In this document: positions 41,885-50,944 of the stretch, piece after piece
How the letters are laid out: the number at the start of each line of letters is the position of its first letter
Position numbering within the stretch: position 1 is the stretch's first letter
From: Candidatus Faecousia faecavium
GTDB lineage: Bacteria > Bacillota > Clostridia > Oscillospirales > Oscillospiraceae
DNA: 53,354 bases
Assembly (NCBI GenBank): GCA_018712645.1
Contig: DVGO01000053.1
Coordinates: forward strand, 1-53,354
Direction: 5' to 3'
Program-made: the position numbers and the translations under genes
Notes under the pieces: generated by a model
What the model was told of the DNA's origin: nothing
Databases searched by the model: none
What the model saw: only the letters and a program-made list of their open reading frames with translations

Positions 41885-42349
41885 GTGGAGGAATTGAGGA
41901 AAACCAGCCGCCTGCCGCCGTATCTGATGTATCCCAGGTTCCTGCTGGACACCACCCTGAACGACTCTGCACGGCTGGTGTATCTGCTGCTTCTGGATCG
42001 GGCCAGAGTGTCTATGGCAAACCAGGGGTGGGAAGATGAGAAAGGATGTATATTTGTGTTTTACCCCATTGAAGATCTGGCAAGGGATGCGCATCGGTCC
42101 CAGACGGTGGTGAAAAAGGCACTGGGTGATTTGCAGCAGCAGGGGCTGATTCACAGATACCGGCAAGGGCTTGGCCGAGCCAACAAACTCTATGTCTGCA
42201 TCCCTTCCGGACAGTCGGAAATCCGTCCATCAAACAGGCGGAATACCGACCATCTCACAGCCGGAAAACCGACCGCAAATCAAAAGAATCAGAGAAAGAA
42301 TACCATACCAATCAGAAGCTACGACTATGAAGGAGATGACAGTTTATGA
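41885..42349 (+). CDS. Replication initiator protein A-like (RepA_N) protein
   Basis: This 154-residue protein resembles the N-terminal domain of RepA_N replication initiators (PF06970) of Firmicutes plasmids and conjugative elements. It contains 'LPPYLMYPRFLLDTTLNDSARLVYLLLLDRA' and 'FVFYPIEDLARDAHRSQTVVKKALGDLQQQGLI', a winged-helix DNA-binding module. The rest is a short, polar tail, so it is a small form without the long C-terminal part of plasmid RepA. The GTG at 41885 has the perfect site AAAGGAGGGG; an in-frame ATG at 41864 lies upstream of that site. It overlaps the DnaC-like gene by ATGA. Confidence 0.8.
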   Translation: MEELRKTSRLPPYLMYPRFLLDTTLNDSARLVYLLLLDRARVSMANQGWEDEKGCIFVFYPIEDLARDAHRSQTVVKKALGDLQQQGLIHRYRQGLGRANKLYVCIPSGQSEIRPSNRRNTDHLTAGKPTANQKNQRKNTIPIRSYDYEGDDSL

Positions 42350-43161
42350 TCCATCCATTGGAAGCCTTGACGGAGCAGCCGCTCCGGGAAGGAGAGTACC
42401 GAAAAGACGGCCTTGTGTACTGCGCCGCCTGCCATACGCCGCGGCAGCGCATGATGAACCTGGGAGAACGGGTCTTTTGGGTTCGGTGTCTGTGCCGGTG
42501 CCAGACGGAAAAGCGGGAGGCAGAAGAAGCGGCGGCCCGTCAGAGGGAATTTTGGGATCGGGTAGCTGCCAACCGGAGCGTGGGACTTTCAGAGCCTGCC
42601 CTGCGGCAGTTTACCTTTGCCAACGACAAAGGATATAATCCGGAAATCCGGGTGGCGAAAAAGTACGCAGAGCACTGGGAGGAAATGGAGCGGGAAGCCT
42701 CCGGCCTGCTCTTCTGGGGCGGGGTGGGCACCGGGAAAACCTACCTGGCCGGCTGCATTGCCAATGCCCTGCTGGATCAGGGGGTGACGGTGATGATGAC
42801 CAATTTCAGCCGGGTGCTCAGCGACCTGCCGGGGATGTTCTCCGGAGACCGGAACCGGTACCTGGACAGCTTCAACCGGTTCCGGCTGCTGATTATCGAC
42901 GACTTCGGCGCTGAGCGCAGCTCAGAATTTGCCCTGGAGCAGGTGTTCAACATCATCGACGGCCGGACCCGGGCCAGAAAGCCGCTGATCGTCACCACCA
43001 ACCTAAGTCTGCCGGAACTGAAGCATCCCGACAGCCTGGCCAAGGCCCGGATTTACGACCGGCTGCTGGAGCGGTGCGTTCCGGTGCGGGTGCACAACCG
43101 GAATCTGCGGCAGGAAAACGCCCAGGCCCAGCTGCAGCGGGTGAAGAAGCTGCTGGAATAA
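42346..43161 (+). CDS. DnaC-like AAA+ ATPase with N-terminal zinc finger
   Basis: This 271-residue helicase-loader-type ATPase has Walker A WGGVGTGKTYLA at about residue 124, Walker B LLIIDDFGAERSS, and a sensor I in 'KPLIVTTNLSL', as in phage and plasmid DnaC/DnaI proteins. The N-terminal cysteines (CAAC near residue 26; C-x-C-x-C in VRCLCRCQ) form a probable zinc finger. It overlaps the preceding replication gene by ATGA, which marks a replication module that loads helicase at an origin. No origin with clear iterons is visible. Confidence 0.88.
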   Translation: MIHPLEALTEQPLREGEYRKDGLVYCAACHTPRQRMMNLGERVFWVRCLCRCQTEKREAEEAAARQREFWDRVAANRSVGLSEPALRQFTFANDKGYNPEIRVAKKYAEHWEEMEREASGLLFWGGVGTGKTYLAGCIANALLDQGVTVMMTNFSRVLSDLPGMFSGDRNRYLDSFNRFRLLIIDDFGAERSSEFALEQVFNIIDGRTRARKPLIVTTNLSLPELKHPDSLAKARIYDRLLERCVPVRVHNRNLRQENAQAQLQRVKKLLE

Positions 43162-43507
43162 AAAATTCCCAGGGACAGTGGCTGTCTCCTGCGGATGCTG
43201 TTCCTTGGAGTTCAGGGCATATCCCCGGCATCCGCTTTTGCATTCGGAGGGCAGTCTGAAAATGGACACGCCTATATCCATGAGAAGATGATACGCAGCG
43301 CAAAGCCTGCAAGCGGTAGTTTCTGTGCCCTCCGGAACAGTCTGCCCTCTCCATCTGAATATGTTTTTATGGTGTTTGGAGGCCAGTTTCCATATTTGAT
43401 CCACACAAATGAAAAGGCAGCGATTTTCCGAATATTCCTTTGAGTTAAACGCCCCCATGCAATTGCTTCTGTTTCTCAAGCCAGTATTGAAAGGAAAGGT
43501 GAACAAA
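43162..43507. other. Gap between replication and tail modules
   Basis: No gene is recognised in these 346 bases. A small GGGACAG / CTGTCTC hairpin follows the DnaC-like gene, and an imperfect inverted repeat of GAGGGCAG-CTG occurs near 43243 and 43338. This is the probable deletion scar that joined replication to tail genes. Confidence 0.4.
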
Positions 43508-45471
43508 ATGGAAATTGTATTCCAACTGAACAACCAAATGATTGTCAGGACGGACAAAAATGTCCTGGCGGCAAAGTCAAAAAACTATGTTCGCGCCAGG
43601 TTTGAGCTGTTGTCCAACGACTGGCATTCGCCCATCACCGTCATCTTTGGCGACTACAGCGTTGTTTTGGACGAAAACAACAGCTGTATTGTGCCCTGAG
43701 AAGTGCTGGAACAGCCGGGGGTATTTCCGGTGTCCGCCTTTTGCGGCGACCTGCAGACTACGGGTGTGGAGCATGTCAGGGTATCGGCCACTGGGTATGT
43801 CCAAGGACAAACCCCGCAGCCTCCGACTCCGGATGTGTACGCCCAGCTTGCACAGCTGGTGCAGTCCGCCGTTGACTCCGCAAACCACATCAACTCCGAA
43901 GCCAAGCAAAGCCAGGAGGCTGCCCAGTCTGCCGCCCTCGATGCCGAGGACAGCGCAAATTCAGCAGCAGAATCGGCAGCAATCGCTGCCCAGAAAGAAG
44001 AATGCGCTTCCACCGCCGCAACGGTAGCGATGAACAAAGCCAACGAAGCTCAGGCCAGTGCAGCCAGTGCCAGCATCAGCGAAAGCAACACACACAATCG
44101 TGCTGACCAGGCAGAAGCCAGTGCCCAGAGCGCTGCCCAGTCCGCCCAGGAGGCAAAGGACGCTGCTGCGTCCATGCCGATAATTGACGACACCCAGGCC
44201 AGCCCTGCAAATCCTTGGTCAGGTGCCAAGGTAAATCAGGAAGTCAGCAAACTTTCTGAGCAAATTGACGGCTTGGCAACATTGCCCCAAGTCACATCAG
44301 AGGATAACGGGAAAACCCTTGCCGTTATGAATGGCAAATGGGGATTGGTTGATCCGTCTATCGGTGATTTCTCCGATGTCCAGAGGATTGTTCAGTCCGG
44401 AGCAATGTCCCAGTACTTTTCCATCGGTGACCAGCTGACACCAGCGTGGATTGACGATGATGGAAAAACCTACAAAGATCCCTTCGACATTGTGCAGCTG
44501 AACCGCACCTATGAACTGGAGTCCGGAGCCGCCATCAACGGCATGATGATTCAACAGCATTACGCCAATGTGAAAGGATGCCCATTCGATGCACAGGAAG
44601 CATTGTATGATGCAGACGAAGAACTGCCTGCTGGAACTTACCATTTCACGGTAGACAGGCACGCACTGTCCAGTGAAAACGGGAAAATCATGCAATTTAC
44701 ATTAACAAAGCCCATTCCCGCCGGCGGACAGTTGGTATATGCAGATGTCAGCGGCTATGACAAGGTTTTGTTCGGTCAGGAAATCCGCACCTTTTCCAGT
44801 CCTGCCAGCTTCACCCCTATTGAATCGGTGGTTTTGTCTGAAGGAAACGAAGGCATTGACTTGGGTGTTACCGATGGCAAGGGCAGTCTCAATGTGAATA
44901 CACGCGCGTTCCGTGGATGCGGCCGATGGAAAACCTCTATGCTTCGGCAGTACCTCAACAGCAGCAAGCCTGCAGGCCAATGGTGGAGCAAGCAGGACAA
45001 GTGGGATAGAGCTTCTGACTTTATCAATACCTGTCCTGGTTATCTTTCTGGATTCGATGCAGACTTCTTGGCGACCATCAAACCAATTAAAGTGCAGACT
45101 GCAAGGGATTCTTCTGCCAATAATGGCGGGACGGATATTACCTACGACCGCTTCTTCCCCATTTCCCTGGAGCAGAGCAATGCTGTCCCACAGGCTGCAA
45201 ATACCGAAGGGGAAGCACTGGATTATTGGAAATGGATCGCAAGTCAAGACACTACCGGGAATCTGGATAACGGCAGATTCAGGCAGTACGGAAAATACCA
45301 AATTCTGACCGTCTATGCATTGCATGCAAAAAAATGGGCGTACGCTGCTGGCTGCGCTCTGCGAGAAGAACATCCCCAAGCGATGCATGGTGTATTTATG
45401 CAGATGGTTCAATCAGCACCTACTCCGCACTTTCCAGTGATCAGTGTGCCCCGGCTTGCGTAATTGGTTAA
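43508..45471 (+). pseudogene. Phage tail-fibre / baseplate-like protein with in-frame TGA and -1 frameshift
   Basis: Reading continuously, this encodes a tail protein of about 650 residues. A small N-terminal beta domain ends in SCIVP and continues EVLEQPGVFPVSAFC; a TGA (43697-43699) stands where related proteins would be expected to have Trp. A long Ala/Glu/Gln coiled-coil follows (residues about 110-220), and then a C-terminal lectin-like domain of the DUF6273 type. The frame as read ends in an atypical tail, but stepping back one base at the A7 run (45328-45334) gives WLRSA, YADGSISTYSA and CAPACVIG followed by TAA (45469-45471), which is the usual family ending. Without these two events the frame splits into 43508-43699 and 43703-45463. 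Both may be decay, programmed events or sequence errors. Confidence 0.78.
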
Positions 45472-45481
45472 GGAGGCAAAT

Positions 45482-45637
45482 ATGGGAATTGTAGAAAAAG
45501 TAAAAGACCCCTATGAAAAGCGTAAACTGGAACGGCTCAGTGCCGAACTGGCAAAGCAGGCTGCATTGACGGACTATATTGCCATGATGGCAGATGTGGA
45601 AATCCCAATGGAGGAGGCAGAGGAAAATGTGGTTTGA
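45482..45637 (+). CDS. Small phage-tail-module protein
   Basis: This 51-residue frame starts at ATG with AAGGAGG five bases upstream and begins MGIVEKVKDPYEKRK. It is Lys/Glu-rich and helical, with no known domain, and overlaps the XkdX-like frame by 11 bp as phage genes do. It fits the position of the short gene that often follows a tail fibre. Confidence 0.7.
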   Translation: MGIVEKVKDPYEKRKLERLSAELAKQAALTDYIAMMADVEIPMEEAEENVV

Positions 45638-45737
45638 GAAAATCAAGCGGTACTTTGACACTGGTATGCGGAATCAGGAAATGGTTAACGATTTCCGTAC
45701 ATTTTCTCGTAATAGTTCTGGTATTCTCCGGAAATGA
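45627..45737 (+). pseudogene. XkdX-like tail gene fragment cut off in rmlB
   Basis: The first about 20 codons (MWFEKIKRYFDTG..NQEMV) match the small XkdX family of phage tail-module proteins. The second half, which should read a short 'G.IT..QY.EITG' segment, is missing. From about 45684 the sequence is the antisense of the rmlB 3' end, so the frame runs on into it to a TGA at 45735. Confidence 0.7.
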
Positions 45738-46704
45738 TGGTCTGCCACCACTGCTTGTTGTCCAGATACCACTGGATGGTCTTCTGGATGCCATCGGCAA
45801 ACTTGGTTTCCGGCAGCCAGCCCAATTCGTTATGAATCTTGGTGGGGTCAATGGCGTAGCGCATGTCATGGCCCTTCCGGTCGGTGACGTAGGTAATCAG
45901 AGAGTAGGGCTTGCCCAGGGCGTCGCAGATGATTTTCACGATGTCGATGTTGCGCATTTCGTTGTGGCCGCCGATGTTGTAGACTTCGCCCACCCGGCCC
46001 TTGTGGATAATCAGATCAATGGCCTTGCAATGGTCCTCCACATACAGCCAGTCCCGGACATTCAGGCCTTCTCCGTACACCGGTAGGGTTTTGTCGGCCA
46101 GAGCGTTGGCAATCATCAGAGGAATCAGCTTTTCCGGGAAGTGATAGGGGCCGTAGTTATTGGAGCAGCGGCTGATGGTCACCGGCAGTCCGTATGTACG
46201 ATGGTAAGCCATCACCAGCAGGTCCGCACCGGCTTTGGAGGAAGAATAGGGGCTGCTGGTGTGAATGGGAGTCTCCTCGGTAAAGAACAGGTCCGGCCGG
46301 TCCAGCGGCAGGTCGCCGTAAACTTCGTCGGTGGACACCTGATGGTAGCGGGTAATGCCATACTTGCGGCAGGCATCCATCAGCACCTGGGTACCCAGAA
46401 TGTTGGTCTGGAGGAACACCTCGGGATTTTCGATGGAGCGATCCACATGGCTCTCGGCGGCGAAGTTCACCACCATATCCGGATGTTCTTCTTCAAAAAG
46501 CTTGTAAACCCCTTCCCGGTCGCAGATATCCAGCTTCACAAACCGGAAATTGGGGTTGTCCATCACGGGAGCCAGGGTGCTTAAGTTCCCGGCATAGGTC
46601 AGCTTGTCCAGACAGATGATCCGGTAGTCCGGGTATTTTTTCAGCATATGGAACACAAAGTTGCTTCCGATAAATCCGGCGCCGCCGGTTACGATAATGG
46701 TCAT
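45685..46704 (-). CDS. rmlB: dTDP-glucose 4,6-dehydratase
   Basis: This 339-residue extended SDR enzyme removes water from dTDP-glucose to give dTDP-4-keto-6-deoxyglucose. The NAD turn is GGAGFIGSNF. The catalytic motif YSSSKAGADLLV holds Tyr and Lys. The substrate motif is DEVYGDL, and the C-terminal part has RKGHDMRYAID. GAGGAAA precedes the ATG. It follows rmlA by 24 bp on the same strand. The last codons overlap the truncated XkdX frame on the other strand, but the C-terminus looks complete. Confidence 0.96.
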   Translation of the reverse strand: MTIIVTGGAGFIGSNFVFHMLKKYPDYRIICLDKLTYAGNLSTLAPVMDNPNFRFVKLDICDREGVYKLFEEEHPDMVVNFAAESHVDRSIENPEVFLQTNILGTQVLMDACRKYGITRYHQVSTDEVYGDLPLDRPDLFFTEETPIHTSSPYSSSKAGADLLVMAYHRTYGLPVTISRCSNNYGPYHFPEKLIPLMIANALADKTLPVYGEGLNVRDWLYVEDHCKAIDLIIHKGRVGEVYNIGGHNEMRNIDIVKIICDALGKPYSLITYVTDRKGHDMRYAIDPTKIHNELGWLPETKFADGIQKTIQWYLDNKQWWQTIISGEYQNYYEKMYGNR

Positions 46705-46728
46705 GGTTATTTCCTCATTTCCCTGATT

Positions 46729-46836
46729 TTAACGCAATTTATCAATATACTTCCCGTCCAGCACATCTTTCAGATACTGGCCGTACTGATTTTTCTTCAA
46801 AACCTCGTAGACACGAAGCACATCTTCCCTGGAAAT
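46729..46836 (-). other. 3' remainder of rmlA after the in-frame TGA
   Basis: In frame with rmlA, 35 codons after the TGA read ISREDVLRVYEVLKKNQYG, then QYLKDVLDGKYIDKLR and TAA (46729-46731). This is the normal end of glucose-1-phosphate thymidylyltransferases, where the stop position normally holds Trp (NGW-IS-R). Confidence 0.85.
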
Positions 46837-47625
46837 TCAGCCGTTTAAGTAGCCGATTTCTTCCAGGCAGGCGATTTTCCGGTGCTGGTGCTGCTCCATG
46901 GTTTTGACAAAGTTGGTGGCATCCACCAGGCTCTCATGGGTACCGGTGTCCAGCCAGGTAAAGCCTTGGCCCAGAAGCTCCACATTCAGCTGCCCCTGTT
47001 CCAGGTAAATCCGGTTCAAGTCTGTAATTTCCAGCTCATTACGGGCAGAAGGCTTCAGATGTTTTGCATACTCCACCACACGATTGTCGTAGAAATACAA
47101 GCCGGTAACACAGTAGTTGCTCTTGGGCCTGGCAGGCTTTTCTTCAATGGAAACCGCCCGGCCTTCCTGGTCAAACTCCACAATGCCGAACCGCTCCGGG
47201 TCGTCCACATAGTAGCCAAATACCGTGGCGCCCTTGCCGGTTTCTGCATTTTTCACCGCAGCACGCAGCCGCTCGTTGAGGCCATGTCCAGCAAAGATGT
47301 TATCGCCCAGCACCATGGCAACAGAGTCATTTCCGATAAAATCCGCGCCAATGATAAATGCCTGAGCAAGGCCGTCAGGAGAAGGCTGCACAGCATAGCT
47401 CAGGTTCACGCCGAACTGCCTGCCATCCCCCAGCAAATCCTGGAACCGCGGAGTGTCCTGAGGCGTTGAGATAATGAGAATGTCCCGGATGCCCGCATTC
47501 ATCAGCACGGACATGGGATAATAAATCATGGGTTTGTCGTAAATGGGAAGAAGCTGCTTGGATGTAACTTTTGTCAACGGATAAAGCCGTGTGCCAGACC
47601 CGCCGGCCAAAATGATGCCTTTCAT
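46837..47625 (-). CDS. rmlA: Glucose-1-phosphate thymidylyltransferase, ended early by TGA
   Basis: This 262-residue product of an rmlA frame is interrupted by TGA (46837-46839). RmlA joins glucose-1-phosphate and dTTP to dTDP-glucose. The nucleotide motif [11 protein letters not shown] is at residues 8-18, [11 protein letters not shown] follows, GDNIFAGHG supplies the metal Asp, and '[10 protein letters not shown]' the sugar site. The family is normally about 290-300 residues; the missing 36 residues (46729-46836) are intact in frame after the TGA. Loss of that C-terminal helical part usually affects oligomer contacts, so the truncated protein may be weak or inactive. The start is MKGIILAGG at 47625. 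Confidence 0.92.
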   Translation of the reverse strand: MKGIILAGGSGTRLYPLTKVTSKQLLPIYDKPMIYYPMSVLMNAGIRDILIISTPQDTPRFQDLLGDGRQFGVNLSYAVQPSPDGLAQAFIIGADFIGNDSVAMVLGDNIFAGHGLNERLRAAVKNAETGKGATVFGYYVDDPERFGIVEFDQEGRAVSIEEKPARPKSNYCVTGLYFYDNRVVEYAKHLKPSARNELEITDLNRIYLEQGQLNVELLGQGFTWLDTGTHESLVDATNFVKTMEQHQHRKIACLEEIGYLNG

Positions 47626-47715
47626 ATTGGAACAATTCCCTTCGTTCAATATCCTGTGAATTGCGTGTTTCAATATAATTGCAGGGATGCACAAAATCCC
47701 CATCTTCACCCATAT

Positions 47716-47743
47716 ATATTACATTTTTTTAAATAAAAGTCAA
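47716..47743 (-). promoter_or_regulatory. Putative promoter of rmlA-rmlB
   Basis: Minus-strand TTGACT (47738-47743), 16-bp spacer and TAATAT (47716-47721). Confidence 0.55.
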
Positions 47744-48066
47744 GGTGAATGCGCACACAGCCACATTCGCCGGTGCTGCGCCCTGGAAAAATCAGGTTGT
47801 ATCTGCCGGAATTTTTTGAATGGCTCGCTGTGAAAAATGCTTCATCCAATTAGGCCGGGACAATCCCCTTGTTACCTATGGTACATTGGCGGTGCTGTCG
47901 GTGTTGGGTTCTCACAAGTTTTCCTGAAAGATGAGAAAAATTCAATCCATCCCCCAGCGCTTGTCATTTTTGCTGCGCACCCGTTCCTGATGCTATTTAT
48001 GGCAGCAGCTATTCTTTATTTGCAGGCCAAATCAAAAATATCTTCAATTATGTATGGGAATATTTC
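47744..48066. other. AT-richer gap without a recognised gene
   Basis: No gene is supported between the rmlA promoter and the next promoter. A 77-codon open frame (47837-48070) begins without a ribosome site and matches nothing recognisable. Base composition is lower in GC than the neighbours. Confidence 0.5.
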
Positions 48067-48095
48067 TTGATATTGCATAGCCGTCGTGATATAAT
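48067..48095 (+). promoter_or_regulatory. Promoter of the HTH-dehydrogenase operon
   Basis: TTGATA (48067-48072), 17-bp spacer and perfect TATAAT (48090-48095). The leader of about 70 nt follows. Confidence 0.85.
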
Positions 48096-48172
48096 CCATA
48101 AATAACAATAAAAGCAGAAACACAATGATGCAAATGCTATTATTTCTATCATCGAAGATATGAGGTGCACAA

Positions 48173-49642
48173 ATGAAGAAATTCTCCTTTGAACGCTTGG
48201 CAGAAACCGTCAAAACGCAGCGCAAGGCAAAAGGAATGACCCAGACCGATCTGGCTGAGGCCACCGGCATCAACCGTTCCATGATTGGGCAAATTGAAAA
48301 CCAAATCTTTAAACCCTCCATCACTCAGCTGGAAAGCCTGGCTTCGGTGCTGGAGTTTGACCCCATCGGCCTGTATGTGGACGAAGGGAAGGCTGCCCCA
48401 AAAGCCACTGCAAAACCCTGCAACATCGCCGTGGCGGGCACCGGCTATGTGGGACTTTCCCTGGCTGTGCTGCTTGCACAACACAACCACGTCACTGCCG
48501 TGGATATTCTCCCGGAAAAGGTGGAGATGATCAACCATCGCCAGTCCCCCATTCAGGACGAGTACATCGAAAAGTATCTTGCCGAAAAGGAGCTGGATCT
48601 GACCGCGACTCTGGACGGCGAAGCCGCCTACCGGGATGCGGACTTCGTAATCATTGCGGCTCCTACCAACTATGACAGCAAGAAAAACTATTTTGACACC
48701 TCCGCTGTAGGGTCTGTCATCGAACTGGTTCTCAAGGTCAACCCCAATGCCATCATCGTCATCAAGTCCACCATTCCTGTGGGTTACACCGTTTCCGTCC
48801 GGGAGAAATACCGCACCGGCAACATCATTTTCAGTCCGGAATTCCTGAGAGAATCCAAGGCACTGTATGACAATCTGTACCCCTCCCGGATCATTGTATC
48901 CTGTGATGAAGCCACCCGGGAAAAGGCAGAGCTGTTTGCGGCGCTGCTGCAGCAAGGTGCCATTAAGGAGAATATTGATACCTTGTTCATGGGCTTTACC
49001 GAGGCGGAAGCGGTCAAGCTCTTTGCCAACACCTATCTTGCCCTGCGGGTCAGCTATTTTAATGAGCTGGACACCTACGCCGAGACCAAGGGCCTGAACA
49101 CCAAGGATATTATCGACGGCGTGTGCCTGGATCCGCGCATCGGCAGTCACTACAATAACCCCTCCTTCGGCTACGGCGGCTACTGTCTGCCCAAGGATAC
49201 CAAACAGCTGCTGGCAAACTTTGCAGACGTCCCCCAGAACATGATGGCCGCCATTGTGGAGAGCAACCGTACCCGGAAGGATTTCATTGCCGAGCGGGTG
49301 CTGGAGATTGCCGGCGGTTACCAGGCCAACGACAGCTGGAATGCCAGCAAAGAGAAGGAAACTGTGGTTGGCGTTTACCGGCTGACCATGAAGGCCAATT
49401 CCGACAACTTCCGTCATTCCGCCATTCAGGGCGTCATGAAGCGCATCAAGGCCAAGGGGGCTACGGTTATCATCTACGAGCCCACACTGAAAGATGGCGA
49501 GACCTTCTTCGGCAGCAAGGTTGTGAACAATCTGACCCTTTTTAAAAGAAGCTGCGACTGCATCATCGCAAACCGCTATGACGCCTGCCTGGACAGCGTG
49601 AAGGAAAAGGTCTACACCCGGGATATTTTCAAGTGCGACTAA
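48173..49642 (+). CDS. XRE-type HTH / UDP-glucose 6-dehydrogenase fusion
   Basis: This 489-residue protein joins an N-terminal Cro/C1-type HTH (residues about 10-66) to a full UDP-glucose/GDP-mannose dehydrogenase. The HTH shows [20 protein letters not shown] and [19 protein letters not shown]. The NAD-binding turn is [17 protein letters not shown] (about 85-101). The family's catalytic Cys338 lies in [11 protein letters not shown]. The UDP-binding C-terminal part is complete. It would oxidise UDP-glucose to UDP-glucuronate, and the HTH may let it act on DNA as a trigger enzyme; that second role is inferred. AGATATGAGGTG lies upstream. It is followed by a UDP-glucuronate epimerase 10 bp downstream. 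Confidence 0.92.
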   Translation: MKKFSFERLAETVKTQRKAKGMTQTDLAEATGINRSMIGQIENQIFKPSITQLESLASVLEFDPIGLYVDEGKAAPKATAKPCNIAVAGTGYVGLSLAVLLAQHNHVTAVDILPEKVEMINHRQSPIQDEYIEKYLAEKELDLTATLDGEAAYRDADFVIIAAPTNYDSKKNYFDTSAVGSVIELVLKVNPNAIIVIKSTIPVGYTVSVREKYRTGNIIFSPEFLRESKALYDNLYPSRIIVSCDEATREKAELFAALLQQGAIKENIDTLFMGFTEAEAVKLFANTYLALRVSYFNELDTYAETKGLNTKDIIDGVCLDPRIGSHYNNPSFGYGGYCLPKDTKQLLANFADVPQNMMAAIVESNRTRKDFIAERVLEIAGGYQANDSWNASKEKETVVGVYRLTMKANSDNFRHSAIQGVMKRIKAKGATVIIYEPTLKDGETFFGSKVVNNLTLFKRSCDCIIANRYDACLDSVKEKVYTRDIFKCD

Positions 49643-49652
49643 GGAGAATACC

Positions 49653-50720
49653 ATGGAAAGAATCGAACTGACCAACAAGACGGTTTTCGTCACCGGTGCG
49701 GCGGGTTTCATCGGCTCCAATCTGGTACTGAAGCTGCTGGAAACGGTTTCTCCGGTAAAAATCGTGGGCATCGACAACCTGAACGACTACTATGACGTGT
49801 CCATCAAGGACTGGCGTTTGGAACAGATTGGCGCCTGTGCCGCCAGGCACCCGGAGTCTTCCTGGACCTTCGTAAAAGGGGATATTGCAGACCGGGATGC
49901 CGTCGACAGCATTTTTTCCCGGTATAAACCCGAAGTGGTAGTGAATCTGGCTGCCCAGGCCGGTGTGCGCTACTCCATCACCAATCCCGATGTCTATATT
50001 CAGAGCAATCTGATTGGCTTCTACAACATTCTGGAAGCCTGCCGCCATAACCCTGTGGAGCATCTGGTGTACGCGTCCTCTTCCAGCGTCTACGGCACCA
50101 ATCAAAAGGTGCCCTACTCCACGGAGGATAAGGTTGACAATCCTGTGTCTCTCTACGCCGCTACCAAGAAGAGCAACGAACTGATGGCCCACGCTTACAG
50201 CAAACTCTACAACATTCCCTCTACTGGTCTGCGGTTCTTCACCGTCTATGGTCCCGCCGGCCGCCCGGACATGGCCTACTTTGGTTTTACCGATAAGCTG
50301 CGCAAAGGCGAGACGATTCAGATCTTCAATTTCGGCAACTGTAAGCGGGACTTTACCTACATCGACGACATTGTAGAAGGCGTTATGCGGGTCATGCAGG
50401 GCGCACCCGAAAAGAAAAACGGCGCAGATGGCCTGCCCATTCCCCCCTATGCCGTATACAACATCGGCAACCAGAATCCTGAGAACCTTCTGGATTTTGT
50501 GGATATCCTGCAGCAGGAGCTGATCGCTGCAGGCGTGCTGCCTGAAACCTATGACTTTGAGGCCCATAAGCAGCTGGTTCCCATGCAGCCCGGTGATGTA
50601 CCGGTGACCTATGCAGACACCTCCGCTTTGGAACGGGATTTCGGCTTCAAGCCCACGACTCCCCTGAGAGAAGGCCTGCGGAAGTTTGCCAGATGGTATC
50701 AGGAATTTTATACTGCATAG
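49653..50720 (+). CDS. UDP-glucuronate 4-epimerase-like SDR enzyme
   Basis: This 355-residue extended SDR protein has the NAD turn GAAGFIGSNL and the catalytic pair in SLYAATKKSNE (Tyr-x3-Lys). It also has SSSSVYG and the YGPAGRPDMAYFGF segment typical of LspL/GalE-like UDP-glucuronate epimerases. It likely converts UDP-glucuronate, from the gene just upstream, to UDP-galacturonate. AAGGAG lies eight bases upstream. Other UDP-sugar epimerisations cannot be ruled out. Confidence 0.9.
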   Translation: MERIELTNKTVFVTGAAGFIGSNLVLKLLETVSPVKIVGIDNLNDYYDVSIKDWRLEQIGACAARHPESSWTFVKGDIADRDAVDSIFSRYKPEVVVNLAAQAGVRYSITNPDVYIQSNLIGFYNILEACRHNPVEHLVYASSSSVYGTNQKVPYSTEDKVDNPVSLYAATKKSNELMAHAYSKLYNIPSTGLRFFTVYGPAGRPDMAYFGFTDKLRKGETIQIFNFGNCKRDFTYIDDIVEGVMRVMQGAPEKKNGADGLPIPPYAVYNIGNQNPENLLDFVDILQQELIAAGVLPETYDFEAHKQLVPMQPGDVPVTYADTSALERDFGFKPTTPLREGLRKFARWYQEFYTA

Positions 50721-50887
50721 TCAGAAGCTCTGGCTAACTTGAGACTGCAAGCGAAAAAGGCAGATGCCGGGAAACTGAACTGCGCCCCATTCGTTAGACA
50801 AGTATGATGCAATCGCTGTTGATCCCTGGTGTATTTTTGCGATGCAGCTTCTTCTGTCGGCATGTTCTTCCGTCGGCGGCATTATGA

Positions 50888-50916
50888 TTGCCAGACAGAC
50901 AATCCTGTGCTATGAT
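50888..50916 (+). promoter_or_regulatory. Promoter of the glycosyltransferase gene
   Basis: TTGCCA (50888-50893), 17-bp spacer and TATGAT (50911-50916), 29 bp before the ATG. Confidence 0.65.
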
Positions 50917-50944
50917 GATGCCAAGCAAACAGGAGGTGTCCGAT

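Larger units (their letters stand above)
41412..45684. mobile_element. Decayed prophage / integrative element remnant next to tRNA-Tyr
   Basis: Between tRNA-Tyr and rmlB lie a plasmid/phage-type replication module (RepA-N-like, DnaC-like) and the last genes of a tail module (tail-fibre-like, a small gene, an XkdX-like fragment). Head, packaging, lysis and integrase genes are absent. The right end is abrupt: the XkdX-like frame is cut at about 45680-45687, within the last codons of rmlB. No clear att direct repeat remains, but 41498-41525 shares CGAATCCGTCC and CCACCA with the tRNA-Tyr 3' end. The left 470 bases otherwise hold two terminators and no gene. Confidence 0.75.

Noticed and set aside
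43508..46839. Genome-wide reading of TGA as Trp
   Set aside because: Many genes in the window end in TGA, including ATGA overlaps, and read-through there would leave the expected proteins; only two TGA codons stand at Trp positions.
47837..48070. 77-codon plus frame in the rml-dehydrogenase gap
   Set aside because: No ribosome site and no recognisable domain; it overlaps the -35 box of the next promoter.
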